A stretch of DNA of 64,000 bases from Echinococcus granulosus (Eukaryota; Platyhelminthes; Cestoda; Cyclophyllidea; Taeniidae). The position numbers were made by a program, and so were the translations under genes. Under the pieces are notes generated by a model. That model was not told where the DNA came from, did not search any database, and worked only from the letters and a program-made list of their open reading frames with translations. The number at the start of each line of letters is the position of its first letter. Within the stretch, counting starts at the first letter, position 1. The stretch spans positions 440,799 through 504,798 of the forward strand of contig NW_020170402.1 in assembly GCF_000524195.1 (NCBI RefSeq), given 5' to 3'. This document shows, one piece after another, positions 37,301-49,620 of the stretch.

Positions 37301-40300
37301 TTTCTTGCTTCGAGCATACCCCCAAGAGTCTTATATTTGCTTGCATTCTCTAAACTGCCTCCCGCTTAATGTTACCTCAAAAGCACACCTAGCTAATACA
37401 TTAAAAATGCCGCCTTTAACATTTATATTGTTAAAATACACGCTAAAGGCACTTGAGGTGACAAGTTTAAGAGCACAATTTTGTCTTGTAACACCTTTAA
37501 AACATTAATTATGTTTTGTAGAGAGCTTAACAGGCATCCTTAATGCTTTGAAGATTAGTTGCTTACTGGATAGAAAGGTGATAGAAGATGGCTGAATCCG
37601 CAGCGGATATCAACAGAGAGGTCATAAAAATTATGCCGGCCTTTGGTCTTCTTCTTAACACCACAATTAAAAATGGAACAAGATTCACAGTGAACAAGCC
37701 CTAACCTACATCTTTTCAGAATTTAAAAAGGATAACTAGGTGATACCCTCCCAGATACCGCAGAGGGTAGAATAGCCCAAACTGACGACTGGGTGGTATT
37801 TAAACGGCAATGGGGCGAAAAGGAGGAACAACCTCAGGGCATGACTATAAGGAGCTCTTTAAGTTAATGTGTGCCTCAGTAACCGGATTTTGTTGGCAAG
37901 CTAGTATCTTTCCACAAAGCGGACAGGCGTGGGGGTTTACCCTCGCCAAAGAACATGGCTCGCATTCAACCCATCTCTTCTACGAATTAGTAATAAAGTG
38001 ACCACCTGAATTGTACGGCTCTTAACATCCACGAAGTACTACAACATACTTTGCTTAATTAACCTAAAACAAAAGTATAATGGGGAGTCATTAGCCCAAC
38101 TCGCCTCCATTTTCGCATATAGATTGATACAAAAGTCCAGGGTGGAGTTGTAGAGTTTTCCATTGGTGAAAACGACACCAGTTCGGAAGACTGAAGCCTT
38201 GGCAGTGGTTGAAGTGGTGGTGGAGGTGACGGTGGTAGCATTGGGCATTTTGCCTGCGGGTTGGAGATCAACTTCGAGCAGGATGCGACACTGGGCAGAG
38301 CAGAGGTCCGGAGGGATCCATGTTCCCGGAAGGCAGCAAGAGGAGAGGTTCATCGAACCCTGTGAAGGCAGCTTCAAATCTGCCACATGGAACTCAAAGA
38401 GGTTGCGAATCTTTGGATTCTGCAAAGTAGAAAATGCCGTATTCTGATTGGTCGGCTTTTTGGATGCTTTAAGGTCAGTTCATGGCACAGTTACATTGTG
38501 ACCGTATAATGAATATCCGAATATTTTGAAGAAAAACTAAGGTGTTTTTCTGATTTAAAAGTTAGCAATAGCGGCGAATGAGTAGTGTCCTAAAAGACAG
38601 ATTTATAATCAAGATGTATCTCTAAGTTTTATGCTTCCGTATCCGATTGACGCGAAAATATTCCTAACGCTATAAACAATCTCGAAGCGCAATTGCAAAT
38701 TAGAATGCTTTTCCCCGTTCATTTTCTAGCAAAGGTGGGGTCTATTATTTCCTTAAAAAGCGGGAATGTTATATGACCTCTAGGGCAAAGATTTTAAGAA
38801 ATGATGCTTCAAATCCCTCAAATCTGTTTTCTCCTATTATTCACTTGATTTATTTGTAGCTTCTTAAAGTGATTATATAATCGACATGTTGGGGTCTAAA
38901 AGTGGCTAAAATTCACTAAAAAGGGAATGTATAGAAGGCGTAGACAAACAAAGGAAACTGACTCCGCTATTTTCCACCTTTCAAGGTGTTGAATAGAATC
39001 CTAGTGCTTAAAAAAGATGAGCTCGTGCCTCTTTTACCAGTTTGGAAAGGAATTCTTATTCCTTACGTTCCAAATGGATTTGAGACTCGAAATGCACTTG
39101 CAAAGTAAGAAAATTCGCCGAGGAAAACTGCTATTAGAAACAACAACTTTGCGGATGAAGGGAGTCAATAAGAAAGGCCCAAGTCTTAAAGACCCACGAT
39201 TAATTCCTTCTAGCATATTTGATCGCCTAGGAGCGGTGCACCATGACACCTGGTTACCACGTTCGCTACAAGCATAACCCCTGTGTGCCTCTACACCAGT
39301 TTATGGAGTCTGTGATGACACAAAATCTGGGTGAGCTTCAAGCCATAAAATTGATGCATGGTGTTCTTAGTCTGGAAGCAGTTACGGTTTTGGTTTCGAG
39401 ACACCTACTGAATTAGCCAACTCGGTTGTGCGTATGGGAGATGATTTTGCCCTCCAACCTTGGCAATAAGCGTATCAAACGGTCATGGATAAGGGCAAAT
39501 GAGACCTTCTGTAAAGTGCTTAAAATCCCCAGAAAAATGCTTGGTTAAAGTCATGAGCAAGTGGCTGGCCCGTTGTCCCCTGGTTCTGCTCCACCCTACC
39601 CACGTTGCGCTTAATAACTCATGTCTCATTTCCCCCGAAAGTACACCCTTTCTAAAAGGCGAAATGTCACAAAATTGTAACCACCACCAAAACACAGTCA
39701 TTCTTGCTCTTTCTGAACTAGTCGCGTCGGCATTACTGGTGGCGGTCATGGCCAGTGGACGTGAGCGACACAAATCACATCAATTTACAAGTAGCAAGGC
39801 GTGGCCATATTAGCCCTAACTTGAAAGAGAAAGAAGGGGGTCGCGTAGTCGCCGTTAGTCAGGCGGACCGAACACCCAGCAGACTTTCGATACACAGCAC
39901 GCTCTGGACGCCTCTTTTTAGCCAACCTCGGTTTGTCAATCCGCATGCACACACACAGTCTTGTGCGTATGTGTGGGGCGTGTAATCATTGCCATATTTT
40001 GTTACATTTCGCACTTCGGGCGTTTGTGGTCAGATTTATGCGTTAGACCACAGAAACTTGAAAATTTAGCATTCTTGTCTTCGTCTAACCCCCAACCTCG
40101 TATAAAAGAAAGGGGAGGAGTCGGGCGGGCCTCCATTCGAGGCAACAAGGCACGTCTACCACTAAAACAGAAAGAAATCCAGTCCGTCCGTGATTTTGGA
40201 CTTAGCGCAACGTCCTCTATAAATTGGAGGCAATATCTTTCGAGGTCATTGCAAGCCACATGAATAAATAAGCCCACATGCAATAAATTCCACCTTCACC

Positions 40301-43300
40301 CCTCCTCCCCATGTAATGTGAGAGTTTGATATTCGGTCTGAGCAATTTTCAGCATGAGGGAAAGACTGTCTCCCTTTCATCCAAGTAAGGTTGCGAAACA
40401 TGGGGTGGAAGGGGAAACAGCGGAAGGTGGTAAATAACGCAGTTGCATCGCAAACGGCTAGGCCACTCTCACAACGCGGCGAGGAGCGATGGGAAGGTTT
40501 ACTGTCTCTCAGACATTCCTACCGAGTCTTGTTCACAATGCCCCCGAGTTATGGCAACGTTTTGTGACAGAGGAATATATTTGTCAAAAAAATAATTACT
40601 TTGACTGATAAGGATTTGGGCGTTTTTCTAGAAAAAAATGATAACAAACCTTTCAGATGAGTGAGAGCTGAGACCGTGGAGTCCGTGTTGAAGGTGGTTG
40701 AAGAATTCTCTTGAATTCCACTTTTTTTTAGGATTAGTTTGATTTATTTTTGGGTTTACCTTTTTAAAGACAAAAGAGGTATTTCATTTAAAGATGTCAT
40801 TGGCCGCTGAGGTGATAAACTGAAGATCACGAAGATGCCACACCGCAAGACGAACTAACCAATAGGGGATGGTATTACTTCATGACAGGTCATGGAGGAG
40901 AGTACTCTACTCTTTCGTCGGACGGTAGCTAGAAGGCCTCTTAATTGCTAAATATGCTAGAAGATTACTAATCATTACCTTCCTTTATCTAAGAATTAAT
41001 GTGGATGCAGTTCAACCACCTTGACCCTTTTCGGACCTCCTTTTTTCTGAATTAGGGGACCCCTTTGATTGGCATCAAGTAGACCCCACCACAGGTCAAG
41101 TTGAAGACGCTTCCAATGGTTTAATTGCCAGTGTTGTTTTTATTTACCAAAACTATTTTTTTTTTGAGGTTCATTTTTGCCTCCAGTAGGAGGTATCAAT
41201 GGAGCGGATAAAATTGTTACTTGTGAGGTGGGTTTGGGAATGGCCTAGGGTAGAACGTTACTTGACATCGGGGAAATGTTACTTCCCACCAAAATTTTAA
41301 ATTAAGAAATAAAAGCCCAGTGTATTTAAACTGCCTCCAAAGGGCGTGTGTATTCTAAATTTGAACCAAATATTTTATTTAGTTAGTTTGACAACTTCTT
41401 TACCTCCACAGCTGTAGAATAATTACGGACGATAAAATAATTGTTTCCTTTTAAAGGCTTTCGTCCTTCAGGCGAGGGAAGCATAAAACATTTCAACTAT
41501 GGAACATTTCAAGTTCCAAGGGCACTTCTGAACCTTGGCCCGTGGTGTTGAAAACAGAAAAAGTTTTCCATGAAGCTCACCTTTGAGAGGCATTATTTGC
41601 TCTTGCCCTAGGAACTGGAGTGTGGCACCAGAATATATTCTCTTCCGAACTTGATTTACTTTTAATTTAAAAAACTCCAAATATGATAAAAATTTGTCTG
41701 GATTTTAGAAAATAATCCGCAAGGTCTGTGATGAAAAATACGGCAGAAGATTTCAATGCAACGGTTTCTCGAAGCTGACCAATCCCAGCTAGACGTTCTT
41801 TCGAAGGGTCGTAAGGTACTTGAATTAAGAAGCTTTTCTGCAAGCTGCTCATTAAACCTCATGCTATGAGATGGTGGCGAGAGAGGAAAATCCTTCCATT
41901 CGCCCTAGGTCCTCAATAAAATCGGATGGGTAGAGTACTTTGACCCTGACCATCGATAACTGTACCTTGACTACTACTGGATGGCCGTCGTCACATACAT
42001 TGCTCTCACTGCAATAAATCTGAATTTTAGATCTGTTGGTAAGCATTTACTCATTGAAAGTGATTCTGCCGTCCCTGAAACTGAAATGCCTCTGAGGCGC
42101 TCTTCAACCCAGCTCTAAGGATGATACCCAGGCGCTTTTAGCCACAGTTTCAAATAGTCTGCCCTATCAGATGAAGTTTTATGCAGCTATTAAGACCAGA
42201 CCAGGAGAAGAAACATCGTACGGCAGAAGTGTGCATCACAGCGTCAGCGCTAGCAGAAGGAGGAGTTAGAGGCTGTGAGAACGCACCTGTGCGTGCGTGC
42301 GTGCAGTTTGTGGAGAGCTAGGCACAAGCTAGACGGGAATAGGGACAGATACGTCCTGTGGGAACACATTTGTGGGTCATAATGTAAACACACACACACA
42401 TACACACTAGCCAAATTCACCTACACAAGTGACCGAGAGACGAGGTAAGGCTACTGATAGGTCCACCCCATTGACAAGTGTCAATCAGATGGTGGAGAAC
42501 GGAGGCACCGATGTGAATGGGGGGCTGAAAGCAATCATTGGCCATTCCTCTCTCTCTCTTGCTCTCTGTCCTGCTCAGACACAAATTATTGTCATGGCCT
42601 TTGGTACATGTAATTCGAATCGTCACTAAGCCATATCCCCGTCCTCCACATGCATGAATCAGAAGTTCCGAGCCTTTAACAGGGATTGAAATACAATAAA
42701 CCTCTTTGTAAATGTCCCATTTGCCCCTTATTAAAGTGACAGGCCTCACCTAAGCGGAAAAGCCGACTTTTTTTTACGACTGAGGAGCAATGAAATCCAC
42801 CTAGCTTTCCTTTTAGTTTTGGTCTCCCCTCTAAGCTTACTCATGGGATGTCCTATGCCCTGATGACGATGCACGCCGTTTCAGTTAAATGGGTGGAATG
42901 AAATTTTCACACTAAAGAAAATCGCCACTAGTAGCCCAGTTTCAGACAGCCCTCTCTATGCCTCAGCAACTAGTCGGAACGTCTTAGTCGACACACTAGA
43001 CCGGCAGTTTGCAGCGGCTATGGCCCAATTCGAGGGGATTTTTAATGAAATAGAGCTCTCGAGTGTCATGAGGTGACATCCTGTCATCATCGATCGGGAG
43101 AGGGTAAGGGCCGCCCATGGTTTGAGTCATCACCATCAGGGAGGCTGTGGGGGGCACTTCAAAAATACCTCAGGCCATTAATCATAGTGGCAGACTGCCT
43201 CTTCTTCTATTTCACCTTCGCCTACTTTGTCACTTCTTTACTAAGGAGCCAAATTTGTGTAGGGTAAGGTGAAGTGAGCGATGCTAACAAGTGAAGAAGA

Positions 43301-44735
43301 CGGATGTGATGTTTTTAGAGGCGAACAGGAAAAAGGAAACCAGGCACTGCTGGAGCGCCGATACACGTCTGGACGTTGGTTGGAATGGAATTGAGGCGGG
43401 TTACAAAAAGTAATTCTTCCCTACTCTTTGTATGTCCGAATAAAGGGATTTTCAGTGACCTAAGGCCGAATCTATCGCTCAACTTGCTTGCTGCCGCGGT
43501 CTTGGAGAAAAGTGGAGCATCACAGCTATGGACACGAAATCAACTGTCACCAATTTCTTTGACTCACAAACTAACAAGTAGCCAGCGTCGATTTCAAACA
43601 CCACCAATTTGCCTACGGCGCCTTTAGCGCACCCACGACTATCACCAAACGATAAAAACCGTGCGTCACAGATGTGTGACACCGGTAGTGGACGTTGCAA
43701 ATAAATTATTCCAGTATATAAGTGAACAAAAGATTTCAAAACGTTTTTTGTAATTTGGGCTTAAAATTGAAGGAAACTATATTTACAGAAAGGTGGTATC
43801 CTCACAAGTGCCTTTTCCCTCTACTGTGGATAGCCGCAAGTTGATTTCAACAGGATAATTCTTTGATTTAGAGGAGTTTCACTTATTTCATTAAGTATCA
43901 AGTAAAAAGCCAATGATGGCAAATGTTTACATCTGTCCGCTGTCTCATTTTTAAGACTAGAATATGGACATTTGAGAAATCCCAAATAGGGATCAGATAC
44001 GACCAATTCCCCAGGAAGAAGGGACACATGCGGGTGATGGATACGACCAGGTAAACAAATAAAGTGAGACTCTAGCATTAAAAGTCGCCCAACCTAATTT
44101 CTGACTCTTGGGCATGGCTCTATTTTGGATCAGTTGACCTAACTTATTAGGTGACTTCTGTAACCCAATATGAGCGAATGCCAAGCACAGGCACCGATTA
44201 TCGGAGGGATTAAGAAGGTCTAATGACTTCAGTACCCTCAGTCGGAGGATTAAACAGCAACCCTCAACACATAAGATAGGACTGTTGCCCCAAAAAGACT
44301 TTCTGTGGATAGAAGTCCCTTTATCACTCCATTTTAGACATTAATTGTGCTTCGAGATCTCAAAAGGGAGGCATGCAGAGCCGATGAGTTGCTTACCCTG
44401 ATTGCCAAAGGGAAACAAATCAAACAGCTTTCCGGGGGTGCTTCTAATGGGGTACTGATGTCAGAGCACCGATTTTTCGAGACCACTTGTCATGGCTACT
44501 AGCCATTAAAGTTGAAAATAAATTGAGCGCAACGTTGGAATGATCATTACGAATAAAAATAACTAGAAAATTAAATCTTGTTATCAAATAAACATGAAAA
44601 TGAAATAATTGGGCAGACATTTACCACAGCATTCGATTCTGCGGGATGGGGGACGGTGACAAGGAGGAGAAGGAGGACAAGGCGGAGGACGGAACTGATC
44701 TCTCGGAGCCCAAGACGAGTCATAGTTCGACGCAT
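28342..44735 (-). CDS. Delta/Serrate-type Notch ligand (MNNL, DSL, 8 EGF, TM)
   Basis: A transmembrane ligand expected to activate Notch on neighbouring cells. Coding exons on the minus strand: 44735-44625, 38419-38050, 36095-35823, 35100-35046, 34373-34219, 34138-33957, 32878-32632, 29264-28342 (2316 nt, 771 aa, stop TAG). Residues 1-37 hold the signal peptide (VLRLVLLLLLVTVPHPAES). Residues about 38-160 are a divergent MNNL-like region (IRNLFEFHVADLKLP, CC and CSAQC). The DSL domain is at 206-249 (ACPPDYYGEACERYC; GHYKCDPKDGRIVCLPGW). Eight EGF repeats span about 253-569; EGF1 is LCKNGCLHGTCDSPGVCKC and EGF8 begins NVNEC. A Ser/Pro stalk is followed by a membrane span at about 610-637 (VVASIIVLVSLLIFTSLLFL), a basic stop-transfer RRRK and a 134-residue tail with PPPPPYEDL (748-756). 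Junctions inside EGF1, EGF4 and EGF6 restore perfect EGF patterns, which strongly supports the model. The MNNL-to-DSL junction (donor GTATGT at 38049) is the least certain. Delta versus Jagged cannot be settled, but I see no Jagged-type cysteine-rich (VWC) region. Confidence 0.9.
29265..32631 (-). other. Intron 7 of the Notch ligand gene (3.4 kb)
   Basis: Donor GTGAGT at 32631 and acceptor TTCTAG before 29264. It splits EGF6 after the glycine of CLHG. No exon-like or repeat content was recognised inside; the open frames at 30283-30582 plus and 31785-32546 on both strands show no homology. Confidence 0.75.
36096..38049 (-). other. Intron 2 of the Notch ligand gene (2 kb)
   Basis: It lies between the MNNL-like exon and the DSL exon. 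Donor GTATGT is strong and acceptor CTCTACAG is good. A further small exon of matching phase (1 to 1) inside this interval cannot be excluded, since the region between MNNL and DSL is poorly conserved. Confidence 0.6.
38420..44624 (-). other. Intron 1 of the Notch ligand gene (6.2 kb)
   Basis: Donor GTAAAT at 44624 and acceptor CTACTTTGCAG before 38419, phase 0 on both sides. It contains GTGC and CA microsatellites at 42288-42305 and 42387-42408 but no recognised gene. First introns of developmental genes often carry enhancers; none can be identified here by eye. Confidence 0.7.
42288..42408. repeat. GTGC and CA microsatellites
   Basis: A short GTGC-type run (42288-42305) and a CA run (42387-42408), about 80 nt apart, within intron 1 of the Notch ligand gene. 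Confidence 0.8.
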
Positions 44736-44836
44736 TGAGTGAAATAATAAAGTGTTTCCCTTTGTACCGTGCCCAAGTAGCGGCGGCAGCAGAGGCAGCG
44801 AGGGCGGTAGTGGACACTTGTGGGGTATGTGCGGTG
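44736..44836 (-). other. Probable 5' leader of the Notch ligand with upstream splice acceptor
   Basis: Immediately upstream of the start codon on the minus strand is a 101-nt stretch preceded by an excellent acceptor (CTTACCTCTTTCAG ending at 44837). It is probably the untranslated part of exon 1, joined either to a further 5' exon or to a trans-spliced leader. It is open in the frame of the start codon, so a longer N-terminus is formally possible, but the signal peptide then would be internal. Confidence 0.4.
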
Positions 44837-47800
44837 CTGAAAGAGGTAAGCCCGAAGTGGAGTAGAGGCGGGAAGGTGGGGTGGAGGCCGCGTGTTGGTG
44901 CTGATGACAGTGAAGTTACGAATCAATTGCCGAGATTCGTCGATTTGCTGGACGTGAGAAAGCTCCAGCTCCTGGTTCTTCTGCTTCGCCTTCTACACTT
45001 CCTCGCAAGCATATGTGCTGTGCGTGTGCTGCAATGGGAGGGGGTATGTGGTGTGTTCACTCTTGCGTGGATGCGTATATGTGTGTGCTGGTGACCAATT
45101 CTCAGTGAAAGCGAACCACCCGCCTTCAACTTTGCCTGTGGGTGTGTGCGGACGTGTGAACTCGCCTCCGATCGCCCCCAACCAATGATGGGCAAGCACA
45201 TCCGCACATACGCGCGCACTTCACAGATGAACCAATGAGAAGGGGCCTCCACTAAGCATACACTAGATCACAGTACCTCTGCCTGGTCGGTCCGACTGTG
45301 GTCTTTTTTGGCTGGCCTCGTCTCTCTTTCGTTGAAGGTGAAAAAAAAGCAATCCAAGCCCTGACCGACCGAATGACTGGTAGTCCACAAAGATGGGGAA
45401 AGGGGAATGGAGCCTGATGCTATTTTTTGGCTTTTCCTCTCCCTCCTTTAGTGGAAAGAGGAATCCTTAGAAAGTCACATACATTCTACGTTAGAAAGAG
45501 AAACAGGAAGCTAAAGTACTACTAAAGGGCAAAAGTGACTGATTGGTGAAGACACTCCAGAGACTATTGCCGACCATTCAAACAATCTCATATATCATAT
45601 GGCATAAGCCAAATGGTAAATGATTTTCGGTGATCCTTTCTTGCTACAGAGACTTGTAGAATGAAGGCAACGGTTCACATTAGGGAACGACGAGATGTAT
45701 GTGCCGGTCTATCAACGAGGTGGCCTGTATTGCGATCTCTGATATTTTGACTCATCATATCATAAAATGCTGGCACCATCGCGATGCGATTTGAGCCTAC
45801 CAACTTGACGATTCGTATCTACTTCATTGTCATGGCTAAATAAGTTGTTTCTCATTAAATTTGTAGTTAATCCTTTAAGAAGTACCGCCCGGAAACGAAA
45901 TGACCTTTTTGATGAGTCATAGGAGAGCTCATGAAAGCTCCCTAGCCTTGACAATAGGTCAGAGGAGCTTGTCATGAATAACTTGAGGTCAAGTTTAAAG
46001 TGGGTGAGGCAACACCTGATTATCCCTGTTTTAGCTAAGAAGACGTGGTGTAATCAAACCGGTTGGCTCCCATTCCCACTCCCACTTCCATCCCTTACAT
46101 TGATAAACACATAACAGTCAGCTGCAAAGACCATAAATCCCCTCTTCTCTCTTTCCACCTCATCACAGCACCCCCCATTTATAACTGTCTGCTGGCTGGG
46201 TGGCGATGAATAGTGGCTTTTGTAGACTTAGCTCCATTGAGCCAGCTGGCACAGCACCAACATCCTACTAACCAACCACTCACCATCGTCCCATAATTCC
46301 AAGGCATCACGCCACGCTCATCAAAGCATTATCTCTGCGATGGTAGATTGGATGTAAATAGTGGAGTGGAGTTGGAACTGCCCACAGGGCATTTCATACC
46401 AGACATCAAACAATCGGGACTCAAGCCGAATCCGCCTGCTCTACAATATAATGGGGTCCAGCTGGGTACGAATGGTATCAGGTAGATCGGGGCGGAAGAT
46501 TCACGAGAACACTTTTTTAGACAAACATCAAAAGAAAAAGAAAAGAAGGCTCGCATATCTCGAGGATCAAAATAAAGCCATGAGAGGATCTCATATCGCA
46601 TTTTGGCATGAGAGGGAGAAAAAAAGGAGAAAGAAGGGGAAGGAAGTGAGACACTGACTCACTCTCATCTTTATTCTTATGTTTCCTATTCCCATAATGT
46701 TATTTATTCATACCTCGAGTGAGGAATGCCAACATTTACTGAGATTAGGATAAGACAGATACATGCCTATGGGAAAATTACAACAAACAGTCGGACAAGA
46801 AAGAAATGCGAGAGACGTAGAAATAGAAGAGGCTAAATTTAGCCTCAGTCTGGGGTTTTAGAGACAAAGCGTGCTTTATCTAGTGGAGGATATTAAAGTC
46901 TTGAACCATAGTGATGTCTTTCAACCACTGAGTTTGGTCAATGAGTCCACTACCTCTGTAAACCACACAGCCTGGTTTATCGTCTCATAGTTGCACACTG
47001 GCTTCGCTATACTTGTATTATCCGTTTGGAGGTGCAAACTAATCCAATGGTTATTAAATTATGTCACAAAATGTCTCATCAAATTCTCGCTAACCGCCAA
47101 TCACTGCAGAGCGAAGGGAAAATACTACGAAGGACATCTATTTTCCTTCACCTTAAAAACGCAGCAGCTTCAAATTCCCCCCGGTCATTGGGCATAATAC
47201 ATAGACTACCGACAAAGTGACAACCAATGACGCCTTGCTGACAATGATACCAAAGTTGGTGAATTTCTATTTATTTGACAGGTTGATAGTTAAAGTGTCC
47301 TGCTTTTGAGGTAACAAGTAATATTTCCAAAGTTTGGTGGACATTCCAATCCTCGGGGATTTAAACATCTGGAGGTTTTCGGTTCTTCCCTCCCTGCTAG
47401 GTGGGACGAGAAAATCAGCGTTAATGAGCTTTCGACGGCTCAGCTTAAGAGACTGTGTAGTCAACTGATTTTTTGGAAAAAAGTCGCATTGAAACTGCCT
47501 CTACCCAGTAATCAGAACATTTAAGAAAATTTTTAATTGAGAAGGCTGCAGCTACTTCGCTTTTGCCGTTACAGTCTCTATCAAAACGCAAAGCAAAGTG
47601 GTACTAGATGACATCCGACTTCACCTACTTCCCCTTTTTTAATAAAGGCATTATCTTTAAGTGTTATTTTACCATCAAGCTAGAATCGTCGACGCCGAGA
47701 ATAGAGACCAGATTTGCTACTGATTTTGTGGAAATTACACATAACACCCAACACAAATTCGCCACCATCCCCCATAACTGTTGACCACTTCTGACAGTAA

Positions 47801-48559
47801 CAAACTTCCTAAAAATTCGTTCCAACAACTTCTCATCGGCACAGTTTTTAATTATAAACATTACCACATGGAAGTAGCTGTGATTAAGTAGCTACTTAAA
47901 TGAACTCAGTTTCCCTACCAAAAATACATACTGCTAAATTCACCCTTCAAGAATTTGCCATGGGATAAGAGGATTGCTACGGCTTTGCCGAACAACAGAC
48001 ACCTCCGGAGAGATTTGTGATGAAACAATAAACTTATTCTGCCACATTGTCGGTTGAGATTGAAAGCTAAAGGCACGAAAAAAAGAAGTTTCTGGAGTGC
48101 TGGTACTGTGCATAGTAGTGACGCTAAATTTTATTTGCCGATTATTTAGCATTTTTGATAGAAGCATCTGCTCCTCAAACTCTGTCACAAAGAAGCGTCA
48201 ATACTGAGTTGAATTAGAAATGAAACTGAATCCGCAGACATTTCCCGTACCTAGGAGACTTCGTGCTTCCCGCTTAATTATTAAGCAGACAATCTCAGAA
48301 ACTAGGTTTCGTTTTTCCTTTTCTTTTTCCCCACAAGTTACCATGTCTTCGTAACATGTAAGCCACTTAGTAGAAATTACAAGGATTAATTGTGTATCGT
48401 AGGGCTTTACAAGTTGTGTCACATCCTTGTTATTCCAATAAATCAAAAGCACACTTCGCATTTCCTTAGGGAAATTTTAACCCACGAATACGAACTACCT
48501 CGGTTGTAAATGACTTCATAAAGGTATTTTACTAAAAAAGAAATCAGTGCCCTGAGACC

Positions 48560-48680
48560 TGCCTAAAGATGAAACAAGGCATAATGCCAGGACTGAATAT
48601 GTATTGCCGAAGTAGAGAAAGGCTAAGGTTCCAGCGGCATGGATCGGAGGCCATACTTTATAGCGGAAGTGTAGTTAAGC
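48560..48680 (+). repeat. Dispersed repeat copy 7 (plus orientation)
   Basis: It carries AGGCATAATGCC, GAATATGTATTGCCGAAGTA, then GGCATGGATCGGAGGCCATA and AGCGGAAGTG. The 3' part after 48680 diverges. Confidence 0.65.
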
Positions 48681-49509
48681 CTTAATTTCCCCCAAAATCC
48701 TGAACGAAGCATAGCATAGCCTCTCTCTTTTATTATCGTCTTTGGGGTTCCCCTTGGTCAACCTACCGCGTCCGCCATCACAACGTATTCGATGCAGTAG
48801 GACAAAACACCTTCGAACCAACAGCGTCAGCCATCGAATTTACGTGCAACTAAGAGGCCATTTGACGGCAACGGTACTGATCCCTCTTGGCACTTCCACT
48901 TGATCTAAAGTTTCGTCGTGCTTGGGAACTGTATTGGGGAAAGTCAAATATGCTGACCATCTCGTATGTCCATAGCCAGTGGTAAGCAATCTGAACTAAG
49001 AGCAGAGTTAAATAACAAAAGACGGGATTTTACATGGTTCCATTGGGGTAGGGTTTTGCAGCCGTATCTTACCCCTACTTTGTTCTCACTTCGGTGCGGC
49101 GTAGCTGTGTGTGCCTGGCATCCATTCGGTTGGCAGAGAGACGGAGGAGGTATCGCATGTTTACTCATTGACATCTTTATACAGGTAGTGTAGAGAGCTC
49201 AGTGGCGAACTTTTGCACATAGTTAAAGGCTATTGTCGCTTCGGCTGTTAATAACTTTGCTGCAGACCACGAGAGTGGGGTAGTTGCAGGAGATAGACCT
49301 CACTTTCAGTCCTTCTGTTAAAAGTCTCCATGGATTCTTCCAATGAAACATATGCCATTCTTCCGTCATGTTAAGGTTTAGCATTCAGAAATGGATGTCT
49401 GGTGGCTGTCCTTTGAGATGGTGTTTGCTTTCAGCTGCCACCGATGTAGCACCAGAAGACTTCTCTGAAGTCGAAAAAGGTCACAGTACTCCGACAGATA
49501 ATGGGCTGC

Positions 49510-49620
49510 TGACTTGCAGGAGGGCTGTGAGGCTACCAGCATGGCCGGGAGGCCGTGCTGCCGAGGGGATGTACAAAGGTCAAGCATGAAGTGCCTGTGA
49601 AACCAAAACGAAGAGTTAAC
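49510..49620 (+). repeat. Dispersed repeat copy 8 (plus orientation)
   Basis: It carries GAGGCTACCAGCATGGCC, the loop GGGA, GGCCGTGC, and AAGTGCCTGTGAAACCAAAA followed by CGAAGAGTTAA. The hairpin stem is 8 bp with one G-T pair. Confidence 0.7.

Noticed and set aside
44919..44992. Coiled-coil-like minus-strand segment (KAKQKNQELELSHVQQIDES)
   Set aside because: It could be an upstream exon between GTGTAG and GTAACT and stays in frame with the ligand start, but it would place the signal peptide internally; left as possible untranslated leader.
44735..45094. Plus-strand open frame opposite the Notch-ligand first exon
   Set aside because: Its leucine-rich stretch is the complement of the minus-strand sequence; the minus strand has the splice sites and the signal peptide that fit the ligand.
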